Shown here one piece after another: positions 1-8,337 of a stretch of DNA of 64,000 nucleotides. The notes below the pieces were generated by a model that was given only the letters and a program-made list of their open reading frames with translations, was not told the origin of the DNA and made no database searches. Origin of the DNA: Natronorubrum tibetense GA33 (GTDB taxonomy: Archaea > Halobacteriota > Halobacteria > Halobacteriales > Natrialbaceae). The stretch is from contig NZ_KB913017.1 of assembly GCF_000383975.1 (NCBI RefSeq), positions 2,283,527 to 2,347,526 on the forward strand. The letters are read 5' to 3'. Position numbers and translations under genes: made by a program. How positions within the stretch are numbered: the stretch's first letter is position 1; each line of letters starts with the position of its first letter.

Positions 1-496
1 GGACATCCTGATGTACCGGTCGAACGTCCCCAAACTGAGCGAGTTTACGCTCTCGCGTGTCGACGATACGTTCGCACAGCGCGCGCTGGACGCCGACGGC
101 GGCTTCCTCGTCGCCGGCGAGAACTACGGCCAGGGCTCCTCGCGAGAACACGCCGCCCTCTGTCCGATGTATCTGGGTATCGAGGGCGTCCTCGCACAGA
201 GCTTCGCCCGGATCCACCGCGCGAACCTCTTCAACTTCGGGATCATCCCGCTGACGATCGACGAGGACACCTACGAGAACATCGATCAGGGCGACGAAAT
301 CGAGATCGTCGACGATGTCTACGAGGCCGTCACCAGTGGACAAGAAGAGTTCACGGTCCGCGTCGGCGACGACGAGTACACCGCAACGCTCGACGCCTCC
401 GAACGCGAGCGCGCAATCCTCGCTGCCGGTGGCAAACTCGCCTGGACGAAAGAGCAGGCCGAAGGCGGCAGCGGCGCGGCACCCGCTGACGACTGA
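1..496 (+). CDS. acn: Aconitate hydratase, C-terminal part (5' end outside window)
   Basis: This is the swivel (domain 4) part of aconitase, the TCA-cycle enzyme that isomerises citrate to isocitrate in the cytoplasm. The reading frame is open to the left edge of the window, so the [4Fe-4S]-binding domains lie upstream and the first visible Met is internal. The stretch GENYGQGSSREHAA, followed by ARIHRANLFNFGIIPL, is the aconitase-swivel signature. The Ser-Ser-Arg there contributes to substrate binding in the family. The tail is acidic and ends in a Gly/Ala/Asp-rich linker-like sequence, typical of haloarchaeal proteins. A T-rich stretch follows the stop codon. Confidence 0.93.
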   Translation, partial: DILMYRSNVPKLSEFTLSRVDDTFAQRALDADGGFLVAGENYGQGSSREHAALCPMYLGIEGVLAQSFARIHRANLFNFGIIPLTIDEDTYENIDQGDEIEIVDDVYEAVTSGQEEFTVRVGDDEYTATLDASERERAILAAGGKLAWTKEQAEGGSGAAPADD

Positions 497-518
497 TCGA
501 GACCCGACGCTTCGGTAC

Positions 519-537
519 GCCGGTTTTCGTTTTTTCG
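519..537 (+). terminator. T-rich terminator after aconitase
   Basis: Two T runs (TTTT and TTTTTT) lie about 25-40 bases after the aconitase stop codon. Oligo-T tracts of this sort terminate transcription in haloarchaea. No strong hairpin is visible. Confidence 0.5.
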
Positions 538-665
538 CCGTGTTGAAGCCGTCGTTGCAACTGCATCCGAGACGAGCAATTGCACGGTCCGTGCGTTTCT
601 CGGGTACGGGTTTCCTGCGGCAAGTGACACGAGTATATTACCCATGGCATTCCTACAGTTCTGAT

Positions 666-1727
666 ATGGAAGATACGTCACGTGACTTCCTCGTCGAATT
701 GCTCGAGACGCCCTCGCCGTCGGGCTACGAAACTCGCGGCCAGCGCATCTGGCTGGACTACGTCGAACAGTTTGCTGACGACGTACGAACGGATGCCTAC
801 GGGAACGCCATCGCCGTCCACAAGGGCGATCCCGACGCTCCTGAGGTAGTCCTCACCGGCCACGCCGACGAGATCGGATTTATCGTCAAGGCGATCGACG
901 ACGACGGCTTCGTCAGACCGGGCCGCATCGGCGGCAGCGACCCGTCGGTCTCGCAGGGCCAGCACGTGACGATCCACGCCGCGGACGGCCCCGTCGAGGG
1001 CGTGATCGGACAGAATGCGATCCACCTCCGGGAGGAGAACGGCGACGAGCCCGAGATCTCGGATCTCTGGATCGATATCGGGGCCGAAGACGAGGAGGCG
1101 GCAAGCGAGCGCCTCGAGATCGGCGATCCGATCACGTTCTCGTCGACGGTTTCCTGGCTCTCGGAGACGCGCCTCGCCGCCCGCGGGCTCGACAACCGCG
1201 TCGGGACGTGGGCGGCCGCCGAAGGATTTCGGACGGCCGTCGAAGCGGGTACCGAGGCGACGGTTTACGCCGTCTCGACCGTCCAGGAGGAAGTCGGCGT
1301 CAAGGGAGCACAGATGGTCGGCTTCGACTTGGAGCCCGACGCCGTCGTCGTGGTCGACGTCGGTCACGCGGTCGACTACCCCTCGGCACCGAGCGAGAAG
1401 ACGAGTCAGATGGAACTCGGCGCGGGGCCGGCGCTGGGCCGCGGGAGTACGAACCACCCAGTGCTCTTCGAGGCGCTGCGGTCGGTCGCCGAAGACCGCG
1501 AAATTGACGTGCAGGTCGAAGCGCTCGGGCTCGGAACGGGCACCGACGCCGACGGCTTCTTTACCGCGGCCGGCGGGATTCCCTCGCAAGTCGTCAGCGT
1601 TCCCAACCGGTACATGCACACCCCCGTCGAGGTGATCGATACCGACGACCTCGAGGAGATCGCGACATTGCTCGGCGCGTTCGCGAGCGATGCCGAGGAG
1701 TTCGCCCCGTTCGCCGTCGATATCTGA
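666..1727 (+). CDS. M42 family metallopeptidase (glutamyl aminopeptidase/endoglucanase-like)
   Basis: This is a 353-residue cytoplasmic aminopeptidase of the M42 (TET-type) family, which removes N-terminal residues from peptides. The expected dinuclear metal-site segments appear in order: LTGHADEIGF (His, Asp), GLDNRVG (bridging Asp), STVQEEVGVKG (Glu-Glu base and ligand), VVVDVGH (Asp) and YMHTPVEVI (C-terminal His). The ATG at 666 was chosen because the family begins close to the FLVELLETPSPSGYE segment. The upstream in-frame extension overlaps the aconitase gene in another frame and lacks family character. Length is normal. M42 enzymes usually form dodecamers that work downstream of the proteasome; this genome also carries PAN in the window. 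Confidence 0.92.
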   Translation: MEDTSRDFLVELLETPSPSGYETRGQRIWLDYVEQFADDVRTDAYGNAIAVHKGDPDAPEVVLTGHADEIGFIVKAIDDDGFVRPGRIGGSDPSVSQGQHVTIHAADGPVEGVIGQNAIHLREENGDEPEISDLWIDIGAEDEEAASERLEIGDPITFSSTVSWLSETRLAARGLDNRVGTWAAAEGFRTAVEAGTEATVYAVSTVQEEVGVKGAQMVGFDLEPDAVVVVDVGHAVDYPSAPSEKTSQMELGAGPALGRGSTNHPVLFEALRSVAEDREIDVQVEALGLGTGTDADGFFTAAGGIPSQVVSVPNRYMHTPVEVIDTDDLEEIATLLGAFASDAEEFAPFAVDI

Positions 1728-1856
1728 CCGGCTTCGGTTCGTCCCTCGATAGGAGATGGCGAGCGTCGCGAACGCGCGCTGCGAGATCGGCGCTCTCGAA
1801 CCGGCCTCGTCGGCGAACCGGTACCGACATCCGATCGGAGCCGATAGCTCGAGCGA

Positions 1857-2780
1857 ATGCCGACCCCTGGACACGAAAACGAGGGCTACCGACGACTGTT
1901 CGATCGCGACGGCCTGACCTTCGGCGCGGGCTTTCCGCTCACGGGGGCGAACCGCTCGACGCCGAACGTCGCCGAGGAGATTCGGCTCGCGAAACACGCC
2001 GAGGCAGTCGGTTTCGACGGCCTCTGGGCGCGGGATGTCCCGACCTACTGGCCGAAGTTCGGCGATGCGGGCCAGACGTTCGACACCTGGCCGTGGCTTT
2101 CCCACGTCGCGGCACACACCGATGATATCGCACTCGGCACCTCGAGTGTCGTCCTCACGCTTCGCCACCCCATCCACGTGGCGAAAGCCGCGGCTACTAT
2201 CGACCGACTGTCCGATGGCCGACTCGTCCTCGGCGTCGCCTCCGGCGACCGCGATCCCGAATACTCCGCCTTCGACGTCGACCGCGAGGAGCGCGGCCGG
2301 GCGTTTCGCGAGCGGTACGAGGCGATCCGAACCGTCTGGCGCGAGGAGTTCCCGACTATCGAGGGCGAGTGGGGGCGACTTGAGGGTGATCTCGATGTTG
2401 TCCCGAAGCCTACGACGGAGACGATTCCGCTGTTGCCGACGGGCAACTCCCGGCAGTCTGACGAGTGGATCGCCGAGCACGGCGACGGCTGGCTGTTCTA
2501 TCATCTCCCAGAACGCACTCTCGAGAGCTATCTCGCGGACTGGCGCGAGTTGGCGGGCGAGAAACCGTTCTCGATCGCCGTCCGGGTCGAACTGGCCGAC
2601 GACCCGGCGGCCGAGCCCGAACCGTTACACCTGGGCTTTCACGCAGGGATCGAGTGGTTTCGGGACTACTTCCGACGGCTCGAGGACTACGGCCTCGACC
2701 ACGCGATTATCGGGATCCAGAACGAGGATCGGGAGGCGGCGCTGGCGACGTTCGCCGACGAGATCATCGACGAACTGTAG
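1857..2780 (+). CDS. LLM-class flavin-dependent oxidoreductase
   Basis: This 307-residue protein has a luciferase-like TIM barrel. The segment LTFGAGFPLTG starts the first strand. EIRLAKHAEAVGFDGLWARDV and ALGTSSVVLTLRHP are typical of F420- or FMN-dependent luciferase-like monooxygenases. Downstream, TIDRLSDGRLVLGVASGDRDPEYSAF matches the flavin-binding part. Overall it resembles the BA3436-type luciferase-like oxidoreductase subfamily (TIGR03571-like). The substrate cannot be told from sequence. The gene is probably monocistronic, with a T6 tract directly after the stop and a convergent gene beyond it. Confidence 0.85.
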   Translation: MPTPGHENEGYRRLFDRDGLTFGAGFPLTGANRSTPNVAEEIRLAKHAEAVGFDGLWARDVPTYWPKFGDAGQTFDTWPWLSHVAAHTDDIALGTSSVVLTLRHPIHVAKAAATIDRLSDGRLVLGVASGDRDPEYSAFDVDREERGRAFRERYEAIRTVWREEFPTIEGEWGRLEGDLDVVPKPTTETIPLLPTGNSRQSDEWIAEHGDGWLFYHLPERTLESYLADWRELAGEKPFSIAVRVELADDPAAEPEPLHLGFHAGIEWFRDYFRRLEDYGLDHAIIGIQNEDREAALATFADEIIDEL

Positions 2781-2782
2781 CG

Positions 2783-2793
2783 CACTTTTTTAC
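2783..2793 (+). terminator. T-tract between convergent genes
   Basis: A run of seven T residues follows the stop codon of the flavin oxidoreductase and sits in the 22-bp gap before the convergent exported-protein gene. It is likely a haloarchaeal oligo-T terminator for the plus strand. Confidence 0.5.
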
Positions 2794-2802
2794 GCCTCGA
2801 CT

Positions 2803-3747
2803 TCAGGAACCGTTCCAGACGCCCTCGACGCGGCCGCTGTACCCGCCACCGACCAGCTCGAGTGTCACCCCGCTCCGTGTCCCTGGCTCCCCGTCCGGCG
2901 GTTGGTTCGCCGACGTCTCCGATTCGGATTCCGATTCCGGCGGGCCAAACCGGATCTCGACCGACGCGTCGTCGGTCTCGAGTGGCTTCGCGAGCGCGAC
3001 GTCGATCCGCTCCGCCGTTCGGCGTTCAATCTCGGCCTCGCGTTCGGTTCCGTCGACCGCGACCGTCGACGACGGGGACTTCGCGTCGGCGAACCGGCTC
3101 GCGGACCCCGACTCGAAGTCGGTGTAGTCGAACCGAAGCGCCTCGAGGGCGACGCCGCCGGTGTCGAGACCCGAGAGAGTCCAACGGTGTTCGACGCTGT
3201 CGGCATCGACTCGACGCAGTGCCAGCGTGGCGTCCTCGACGACGAAGCCGGGGCGCTCGAGGGTGAGTTCCGGCTCGGTTTCGCTCAGTTCGTCGCCGTC
3301 GACGGTGACCGCGATCGGTTCCGTGATCGTCCGCTCGGTCGCCCGTCTCGCGGCGTCCGGCATCAGTTCGACGACGACGTTCGCGAGTCTGGCCCCGGAC
3401 TCGAGCCGGTCGCTCGAGCCGTCTCCGACGACGAGTCGGCCGTCGTCGGTCGTGGTGGCGTCCGCCGCGGTCAGTCGAAACGCGTCGGCTGCGAGCGTGA
3501 CGGAGACGGGTTCGGAACGCCCGTTGACGATGTCGAACGTGACGGGCGGCCGCTGGGCGTCGCCGTCGAAGGGGTCGCCGTGGACCTCGAGACCGTCGTC
3601 GGTCAGTTCGAGGACCGCGCTCTCGCCGTCGACGGTGGACTCGTCGGAGCCGTCGCTGGACCAGTAGGAGGCCGCGAGCGTGCCCGCGGCGAGCACGCCG
3701 GCGGAGCCGCCGATGGTCGCCACTATCGTCCGCCGTGTTCGGTTCAT
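2803..3747 (-). CDS. Exported haloarchaeal protein with N-terminal membrane anchor
   Basis: This is a 314-residue protein of unknown function. The N-terminus MNRTRRTIVATIGGSAGVLAAGTLA is a short basic segment plus one hydrophobic helix, so the protein is secreted or membrane-anchored. The rest is acidic and beta-rich, with Ig-like strand patterns such as PPVTFDIVNGRSEPVSVTL. It suggests an extracellular beta-sandwich that appears to contain more than one such repeat. I prefer Met at 3747 over the Met four codons upstream (3759), because signal anchors usually begin near the Arg pair. No known enzymatic motif is visible. The gene is convergent with the LLM oxidoreductase, and 3760-3950 upstream holds no gene that I can support. 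Confidence 0.7.
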   Translation of the reverse strand: MNRTRRTIVATIGGSAGVLAAGTLAASYWSSDGSDESTVDGESAVLELTDDGLEVHGDPFDGDAQRPPVTFDIVNGRSEPVSVTLAADAFRLTAADATTTDDGRLVVGDGSSDRLESGARLANVVVELMPDAARRATERTITEPIAVTVDGDELSETEPELTLERPGFVVEDATLALRRVDADSVEHRWTLSGLDTGGVALEALRFDYTDFESGSASRFADAKSPSSTVAVDGTEREAEIERRTAERIDVALAKPLETDDASVEIRFGPPESESESETSANQPPDGEPGTRSGVTLELVGGGYSGRVEGVWNGS

Positions 3748-3950
3748 TGTCACTCCCACGGGCCGGTATCGGTCGCTGACGGGCCACGCTGGTTCGCTGT
3801 CGGGTGAACGACGCCCCCGGTCGTCGCTGCTTCCAATTCCCCCATTCGATCATCTATCGCTATTCATCTCAGATAATTGTACCGAACTCCCTCTCACGCT
3901 GCGCTTTTCGACAGAAGATACTGGTGCTCTCGCTTCAGTAGCGTCAGTCG

Positions 3951-4352
3951 TCAGTTCTCGTCCTCCGCCCGGTCTCGAAGCTGTCGCTTCTGGCGGCGTT
4001 CGGTCACGTGGTCGAGTCCGTCGGCCAGTTCGTCCCTGACCTCGCTCTCGAAGTCGTCGACCTCCTCGAGGAACTCGGTCGAGAACTCCTCGACGAGTTC
4101 GAACGTCCACTGGTCGCTGATCGCGCCCGCGGGGAGGTGGTTGTCGCGAAGGTCGTCCGCCCACTCCTTGTGGCCGGCCTCGCGGAGGGCGTCTTCGGCG
4201 TCGCTCATCCGATCCATCGCGTGGCCGAGGTTGTGGTGGAACTCGAGGAGGGTGCCGTACGCCCGGTGGATATGCTCGATTCCCAGTTGCAGTTCGTGGA
4301 GGGCCTGTTCCTCGGCGTCGGTCAACTCGAGGTCGTCGGGATCGGTCGTCAT
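3951..4352 (-). CDS. Conserved haloarchaeal helical protein
   Basis: This 133-residue protein is predicted to be cytoplasmic and nearly all alpha-helical, with a high Glu/Asp and Leu content. The segment ALHELQLGIEHIHRAYGTLL is followed by EFHHNLGHAMDRM and a Glu-rich helix, ending in an Arg-rich stretch RRQKRQLRDR. Three His residues cluster in the N-terminal helices, which could hint at metal binding, but no signature is complete. The gene diverges from the Mrr-type nuclease with a 125-bp gap. I do not recognise a function. Confidence 0.7.
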   Translation of the reverse strand: MTTDPDDLELTDAEEQALHELQLGIEHIHRAYGTLLEFHHNLGHAMDRMSDAEDALREAGHKEWADDLRDNHLPAGAISDQWTFELVEEFSTEFLEEVDDFESEVRDELADGLDHVTERRQKRQLRDRAEDEN

Positions 4353-4477
4353 AGGCGTGGGACCACGGACGGCATCAAAGACGTTTCAGGGTCGGCAACG
4401 GCTGCCGACTCTCGGCCCAGTTTGTCGGGTTCGATAGTCGACCCGAAACGCTATGGTTCCCTGACTGTCTAGGTTCC

Positions 4478-5848
4478 GTGAACGCGATGGCGATACTCGA
4501 CGACCTCTCGGGCTACGAGTTCGAGGACCTGATGGAGGACGTGTTCCGCCACTTAGGCTACGAAAACGTCCGCCAATCGAGGCGGACGGCCGACGAGGGA
4601 CGGGACATTCTGATGGAAGAGGTCGTCGACGGGAGTCGGCGCGCGGTCGTCGTCGAATGCAAACACACGGAAACCGTCAGCCGTCCAGTCATCCAGAAGC
4701 TCCACTCGGCGGTCGCGACCTACGACTACGACGGACCCGTCCGGGGGATGGTGGTGACGAGCGGTCGCTTCACCGACCCCGCTCGAGAGTACGCCCGGGA
4801 CCTCGGCGCCAGACGGGACGGCGGCGTGGAACTCCTCGACGGCGCGGACCTCCGGGAGATCGGCGAGGAGATCGGCATGGACCTCTATAACGGCCGGATC
4901 GAGATCCTCTGCGAGGAGGTGCTCCGGCCGACCAACCCGACCTGTGGGCGGGACGCACCGGTCTTCGAAGCCGCCCGCGAGATCGAGAACCTCGAGCCCG
5001 CGACGATCCCGACCCCCGAGACGACCGTCTCGCTCGAGCCGATGGTGACCATCCACACGAGAACGAACGCGACGTTCGAGACGTCCGTCGGCGTCATCCA
5101 CCAGGTCGAGGAATCGAACGACCTCGTGATCCGCGCCGAGGGCGACACCCCCCGGATCGAGACCGGCGACGTCAAGGAGCTGGTCGCGAACCCGTCGGCC
5201 CCTCGTATCGACCTCGAGGATCGAAATCTCGAGGCCACCTTCGACGCCGTCGAACGGCGGCGATTCGGTCGGACCGAGACCACCTACAAGCAGTGGGCGA
5301 TCGATCGGCTCCAGCAGGTCCACACCACGACGGTGCAGTACACCGGCGGCAACAACGTCGACTACGAGAAGACCTGTACGCCGCGACCGTCCGATATCTC
5401 GATCTGGTCGATCGATCCGGTCTACGTTCCCCACGTTCGCTCGTGCGTCTCGCTGGGCGAGTACGAGTACGGGTACGCCTACTACGCCGCGGGGCCCTCG
5501 AGGGCGACCACGACGAACGAGTTTCGACAGTGTGTCCACTGCGGTGCCGACGGCGCGAACGAGACCTACACCTACTGTTCCAACTGCGGGAGCATCAACT
5601 GCGACGACCACCTCGAGACGGAGCGACTCGTGGGCGAGCCGGTCTGTACCGGCTGCGCCGTGACCGAGCAGTTCGCGTTCGACACCAAGTACTTCTACGA
5701 TCGGGAGAACCTCGAGGCCTTCCGCGAGGAGTACGCCGAGATGCCCATCCACGAGAAGGCCAAGGAGAACGTGAGACTGGCTGCGGGCACCGTACTCTGT
5801 CTGCTGTTCGCGGCGTTCCTGGTCGTGCTGTCGCTCGGTCTCGTGTAG
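4478..5848 (+). CDS. Mrr-type restriction endonuclease-like protein with zinc-ribbon and C-terminal membrane helix
   Basis: The N-terminal ~120 residues form an Mrr_cat-type PD-(D/E)xK nuclease domain: EFEDLMEDVFRHLGYENV, then DEGRDILM (Asp43) and VVVECKH (Glu60, Lys62). This fold cleaves DNA in defence or repair systems. The middle, about residues 140-330, is a mixed region with no clear match. From about residue 349, CVHCGADG..YCSNCGSINC and a further VCTGC form a zinc-ribbon or treble-clef cluster. The last ~25 residues are a single hydrophobic helix, suggesting anchoring to the membrane. A second Met at 4487 is an alternative start. No methylase or specificity gene is adjacent, so this is a solitary nuclease. 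Confidence 0.8.
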   Translation: MNAMAILDDLSGYEFEDLMEDVFRHLGYENVRQSRRTADEGRDILMEEVVDGSRRAVVVECKHTETVSRPVIQKLHSAVATYDYDGPVRGMVVTSGRFTDPAREYARDLGARRDGGVELLDGADLREIGEEIGMDLYNGRIEILCEEVLRPTNPTCGRDAPVFEAAREIENLEPATIPTPETTVSLEPMVTIHTRTNATFETSVGVIHQVEESNDLVIRAEGDTPRIETGDVKELVANPSAPRIDLEDRNLEATFDAVERRRFGRTETTYKQWAIDRLQQVHTTTVQYTGGNNVDYEKTCTPRPSDISIWSIDPVYVPHVRSCVSLGEYEYGYAYYAAGPSRATTTNEFRQCVHCGADGANETYTYCSNCGSINCDDHLETERLVGEPVCTGCAVTEQFAFDTKYFYDRENLEAFREEYAEMPIHEKAKENVRLAAGTVLCLLFAAFLVVLSLGLV

Positions 5849-5904
5849 CGTCTTCGGGCTGGTCGAACCGTCTCCTCGGATAGGTACCTCTTCACTGTGA
5901 ACCG

Positions 5905-6030
5905 ACCGTACCACGTGCGGTGGCGCACGCTGGGCCGTGGTGAGCCGAGGGCGAACCACGGCACAGAACCGTGCGAGGGATGAGCGAGTGAACGAAGTGA
6001 ACGAGTGAATCGGTTGGGGAGGGCGTGGCA
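5905..6030. repeat. Palindromic intergenic element with GAGTGAAC-type short repeats
   Basis: The gap between the nuclease and flavodoxin genes holds nested inverted repeats. The outer arms are CGCACG (5924-5929) and CGTGCG (5970-5975). The inner arms are GCCGTGGT (5934-5941) and ACCACGGC (5955-5962). A second possible stem is CGTGCG/CGCACG at 5914-5929. It is followed by three near-copies of GAGTGAAC (5984-6009) and a G-rich tail. Similar composite elements are scattered in haloarchaeal chromosomes as I recall them, so this is probably a dispersed repeat, though a structured RNA cannot be excluded. Confidence 0.5.
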
Positions 6031-6100
6031 CTCATCGCAGCCAGCGGCAGCAGAACGCTCGACTCGTCAGACTTGTCGGGAAGAGAGGCCAGTACAGTAG

Positions 6101-6640
6101 TCAGCGGAGCTGAGATGAGAACTCGAGTGCGAACGCTTCAACTTCGTCCCAGTCCGTGTACTCGTAGTCCCGCGACGTGTCGGTATCGCCGCTCGCCTTC
6201 CGTGCAATCCGGCGCATCACGAACCGTTTCACCAGGCCGTACTCGCTGTACTTGATCGCCCCCGCTACGGTGAGCGTCGCGTCCGGCTCCCAGCCCGTTT
6301 CCTCGAGAAACCCCTCGAGCAACTCCCGCGCAGGCTCGCGCTCGGCCGGATCCGCGTGCGCCGCCGTTAGACTCACCGAGAAAAAGGCCGACGGCTGTCG
6401 ATTCAGGCCCTCGAGATTCTCGCGGACGAACTCGGTGACGTACCCCTGATGAGACCCCGCGTGGATCGACGCGCCGACGATCACGCCGTCGTATGCAGCC
6501 ACGTCGAGCCCCTCGGGGGGATGTTTCAGGTGGACCAGCACTGGCTCGTGGCCCTCGGACTCGAGGATGTCACCCACTCGTTCGGCGATCGTCGCCGTCT
6601 GGCCCTCGCTCGAGCCGAAGGCGACGAGGACGCGGGTCAT
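6101..6640 (-). CDS. Flavodoxin-domain protein (HemG/flavodoxin-like)
   Basis: This 179-residue protein starts with MTRVLVAFGSSEGQTATIAE, the classic flavodoxin FMN-phosphate loop (here S-S-E-G-Q-T-A). The stretch YDGVIVGASIHAGSHQGYVTEFV corresponds to the second FMN loop. The pattern resembles the HemG/menaquinone-dependent protoporphyrinogen IX dehydrogenase branch, with FFSVSLTAAH and a C-terminal Arg-rich helix. Cytoplasmic electron transfer or haem synthesis is the inferred role. The start at 6640 directly precedes the FMN loop. The longer upstream frame runs through unrelated DNA. Confidence 0.85.
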   Translation of the reverse strand: MTRVLVAFGSSEGQTATIAERVGDILESEGHEPVLVHLKHPPEGLDVAAYDGVIVGASIHAGSHQGYVTEFVRENLEGLNRQPSAFFSVSLTAAHADPAEREPARELLEGFLEETGWEPDATLTVAGAIKYSEYGLVKRFVMRRIARKASGDTDTSRDYEYTDWDEVEAFALEFSSQLR

Positions 6641-6812
6641 GGGGGGTCGCCTCGAGCGGCCGTGGAGTCGGCGTCTAAGGGGAACATCTCGGGTGCTCGT
6701 ACGACGATGGGGGTATTGAGCGTTGTACCTGAACTTGCTCCGCTCGAGTTGCTCACTTCGCGTGCGAACGGAACGTGGTCTTAGAAAATGGATATGTAGC
6801 GAATGTAGCTGC

Positions 6813-7139
6813 CTATTCGACGATGAATCCGCTCGCCAATTCCAGAACCTCCGAGCGAGACCGCGGCTGATCGAACGCCATTGGGAATCCGACCTCACCG
6901 TTGAGTTCACGGAGGAACGAGGCATGCCGCGCTTCGACGTTGTGAATGCTAAGCGCTGGCGGAACGAGATCAGCGTTCTCGATGAAGGGAGCAGCACCGG
7001 CGTGAGTCGTGATTTGCTCGGTCTGATCAGAGAGCATGCTGATGATGGGGTCGTGTTCCCACCGGAGCGCTGGGCGGCAACCTTCCGGCTGCACGCCCAG
7101 CTCATCCTCCGTGAACTGAGGAGATATCTCGCCTACTCG
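6813..7139 (-). pseudogene. 3' remnant of a ferritin-like domain gene
   Basis: The minus strand encodes a tail (AGAAPFIENADLVPPALSIH, then NVEARHASFLRELNGEVGFP, ending FIVE-stop) that looks like the C-terminus of haloarchaeal ferritin-like (Dps-related) surface proteins. The conserved Glu-x-x-His (EARH) metal-ligand pair is retained. Upstream, EISPQFTEDELG may be an earlier helix, but the intervening residues are scrambled and a stop codon lies at 7140-7142. The N-terminal half of the four-helix bundle is therefore missing. I call it a decayed gene fragment next to the halocin island. The homology assignment is from memory of the family. Confidence 0.45.
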
Positions 7140-7299
7140 CTACCGCCACTGCTACAGCGACTAATCGAAGACGCTCAGAAGATCCACAAGCAACGACCGA
7201 TCCTCCAAGCAACACGCGCTGCCACCTCCCAACCGGCTGTCGAGGCCTAGTTAAAGGCAAGCAATTCTACAGAATAAAGCATCCTATTCATAAATACAA

Positions 7300-7357
7300 A
7301 CGTGCGCAATACTTGCACCCGTTAAATTTATTATAGAACACAACAATATACAAATGC
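7300..7357 (+). promoter_or_regulatory. Promoter of the halocin-like gene
   Basis: The AT-rich stretch TTAAATTTATTATA (7322-7335) provides an archaeal TATA element about 25-30 bases before the ATG at 7358, consistent with a leaderless transcript. Just upstream lies an imperfect dyad, GTGCGCAA (7302-7309) and TTGCAC (7313-7318), in the BRE position where a regulator could act. Confidence 0.5.
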
Positions 7358-8335
7358 ATGTCAGATACAGAATGGAAGGACGACGTTGATTCCATCGTAG
7401 AAGACGGCAGTGGCTGCGTTGAGACGTGGGAAGCGCTCTCTGAGAAGCGATCATCAGACGAATCAGGGCGTCGGTCGTTTATGCAGCGTTTCGGAATCAC
7501 GGTTGGTGCCCTTTCACTCGGTTCAACGGCAGGGTTCACATCATCCGTGTCGGCTGAAAAAAGCGAGATTGACACAGTTGACCTCCCTAAATCCGAAGCG
7601 CGAGCATTGTTCGGCGAAGCGCGGCAGTACGATGGTTTTCGTGTTGCCTATCAGGAACTAGACGTTGACAGCATTGACCGAGCGTTCCAATATGAACAAA
7701 ATGGAACGGAAGGGAGAGGTCTGGTTCTCGGCAGCGAGTCGAATGACGCACCGGTCCTGTTCTTCTACGATGATGACGAGAAGGGGAAAACAGCGTTTGG
7801 GGGATCACAGATTGAGGACGACGGCCTCAGAATCGTCGATGGCGATGAAGCGATCCGCTACGATATTGGAACACACGACGTTTCAGAGGCGTTCACTCAA
7901 ATTGAATCGACAGCGGAATATACTGACGCGACGAGCGCTGCTAACGGATCCGTGTTCGAAGACGAGATGATATTCGCTCGCTCACTGAAAACTGACGAGT
8001 TTGCACTTCTCGCTCCGGTCGGTGAATCTGATGAGATCACAGATCGGATCGTCGTACAAGGATCCACTAATACGTGGGACCTCACCGCGGATGTCGCCAG
8101 TAATGGTGTGACGACGTTGGGCGATGGCCACGTGGTCTGTGATCCAACAGGAAACATCTGTACAGACTACTGTAAAATCCTCTGTGCCGCCGTCGGTGGT
8201 CTCTCAGGTGCTGCTTGCTTGACAAAATGCTCTGCAACAATCGCTGGCATTCCAATCGCACCAGCATGCGCTTCGGTCTGCGCTGCTGCTGTCGGAGGTA
8301 CCTGTTATCAGACCTGTGTCAACCAAGTTAATTAG
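7358..8335 (+). CDS. Halocin C8-like bacteriocin precursor (Tat-exported)
   Basis: This 325-residue preproprotein has a twin-arginine signal GRRSFMQRFGITVGALSLG (Arg38-Arg39) with likely cleavage after VSA near residue 66. A ~190-residue acidic pro-region follows. The C-terminal ~67 residues hold exactly ten cysteines (261, 268, 272, 276, 287, 291, 304, 308, 316, 320), mostly in C-x3-C pairs and separated by small hydrophobic stretches such as AAVGGLSGA and ATIAGIPIAPA. Halocin C8 is likewise carved from the C-terminus of a Tat-exported precursor, has ten cysteines and is hydrophobic. Its N-terminal part acts as the immunity protein HalI, so the pro-region here may do the same. The gene is visibly AT-richer than its neighbours and has its own TATA box. 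The family call rests on layout and Cys count, not on an alignment. Confidence 0.8.
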   Translation: MSDTEWKDDVDSIVEDGSGCVETWEALSEKRSSDESGRRSFMQRFGITVGALSLGSTAGFTSSVSAEKSEIDTVDLPKSEARALFGEARQYDGFRVAYQELDVDSIDRAFQYEQNGTEGRGLVLGSESNDAPVLFFYDDDEKGKTAFGGSQIEDDGLRIVDGDEAIRYDIGTHDVSEAFTQIESTAEYTDATSAANGSVFEDEMIFARSLKTDEFALLAPVGESDEITDRIVVQGSTNTWDLTADVASNGVTTLGDGHVVCDPTGNICTDYCKILCAAVGGLSGAACLTKCSATIAGIPIAPACASVCAAAVGGTCYQTCVNQVN

Positions 8336-8337
8336 TG

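Noticed and set aside
678-2504. 608-residue minus-strand frame opposite the M42 peptidase and LLM oxidoreductase
   Set aside because: Both plus-strand genes carry complete family motifs; the minus frame is Arg- and Val-rich with none.
6723-7250. Plus-strand 175-residue frame in the pseudogene region
   Set aside because: It is the antisense of the ferritin-like remnant and lacks a coherent domain.
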